Part shown: positions 5,577 through 5,691 of the stretch, in pieces
Position numbering within the stretch: position 1 is the stretch's first letter
Layout of the letters: each line of letters opens with the position of its first letter
Assembly: GCA_021795135.1 (NCBI GenBank)
Contig: JAJYPT010000118.1
Span: 1-5,691, forward strand
Source: Actinomycetes bacterium
Lineage (GTDB): Bacteria; Actinomycetota; Acidimicrobiia; Acidimicrobiales; JAJYPT01
Length of the DNA stretch: 5,691 bases
Direction of reading: 5' to 3'
The notes under the pieces: generated by a model
The model's input: only the letters and a program-made list of their open reading frames with translations
What the model was told of the DNA's origin: nothing
The model's database searches: none
Position numbers and translations under genes: made by a program

Positions 5577-5691
5577 ATGTATTTTACCGTATCTGTTGTA
5601 GGCGCTGGAGCATGGGGAACAGCTGTAGCTGGAATTCTTGCTAAAAAGGTTTCAGTAAAACTATGGTCAAAAAGGCCCCAACTTTGTGAAC
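5577..5691 (+). CDS. gpsA: Glycerol-3-phosphate dehydrogenase [NAD(P)+], N-terminus (3' partial)
   Basis: Thirty-eight codons are visible before the window ends. The protein opens 'MYFTVSVVGAGAWGTAVAG', the Rossmann beta-alpha-beta start with the G-x-G-x-W-G-T-A signature that marks GpsA, followed by 'VSVKLWSKRPQ', where family members have 'V.LW.R'. GpsA reduces dihydroxyacetone phosphate to sn-glycerol-3-phosphate for phospholipid synthesis in the cytoplasm. The ATG at 5577 fits the family start. The strongest ribosome-like motif AGGAG is unusually close (2 bases), while AAGG at 5563-5566 has better spacing. No alternative start codon occurs in the next several codons. It is divergent from cofC. 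Confidence 0.9.
   Translation, partial: MYFTVSVVGAGAWGTAVAGILAKKVSVKLWSKRPQLCE

Overview
This 5.7 kb window is ordinary bacterial chromosome. It looks like a low-GC member of the Actinomycetota, possibly near the Acidimicrobiia. Three things suggest this: a CofC/FbiD-type coenzyme F420 gene placed divergently from gpsA (the arrangement I recall from Mycobacterium), a secreted protein with the 'GYWLV..DGGVF.FG' repeats common in acidimicrobial proteomes, and a 3D-domain wall enzyme. Most of the sequence is AT-rich; the repeat-protein gene is visibly richer in G+C, mainly because of its Thr/Pro/Gly/Ala content. The placement is an inference from gene content, not a phylogenetic result.

Layout from left to right: (1) the 3' end of a plus-strand selD ends in a perfect 15-bp hairpin that also lies beyond the 3' end of the next, convergent gene. 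(2) A minus-strand gene (248-1735) encodes a 495-residue exported protein: signal peptide, five and a half 41-42-residue repeats, a Pro/Thr linker and a C-terminal 3D domain. (3) A 423-bp intergenic region holds a good minus-strand promoter for that gene, a possible plus-strand mini-cassette (ribosome site, 7-codon ORF, hairpin, T-tract) and a run of dyads behind thiC. (4) thiC (minus) is preceded by a clear TPP riboswitch, whose 3' edge merges with the Shine-Dalgarno sequence, and by a -10 box a few bases upstream of the aptamer. (5) A two-gene minus-strand operon has cofC followed 10 bp later by a PIG-L/LmbE deacetylase. (6) The 5' end of gpsA runs off the right edge, divergent from cofC.

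Functionally the window mixes selenium activation (SelD), cell-wall remodelling (3D protein), thiamine pyrimidine synthesis under TPP feedback (ThiC), F420 precursor activation (CofC), an unassigned zinc deacetylase, and phospholipid precursor synthesis (GpsA). I see no mobile element, CRISPR array, tRNA, rRNA or defence system. The points most worth a second look are the strictly alternating A/B repeat pattern in the 3D protein, the unexplained plus-strand cassette and dyad cluster between thiC and that gene, and the tight cofC-deacetylase coupling.
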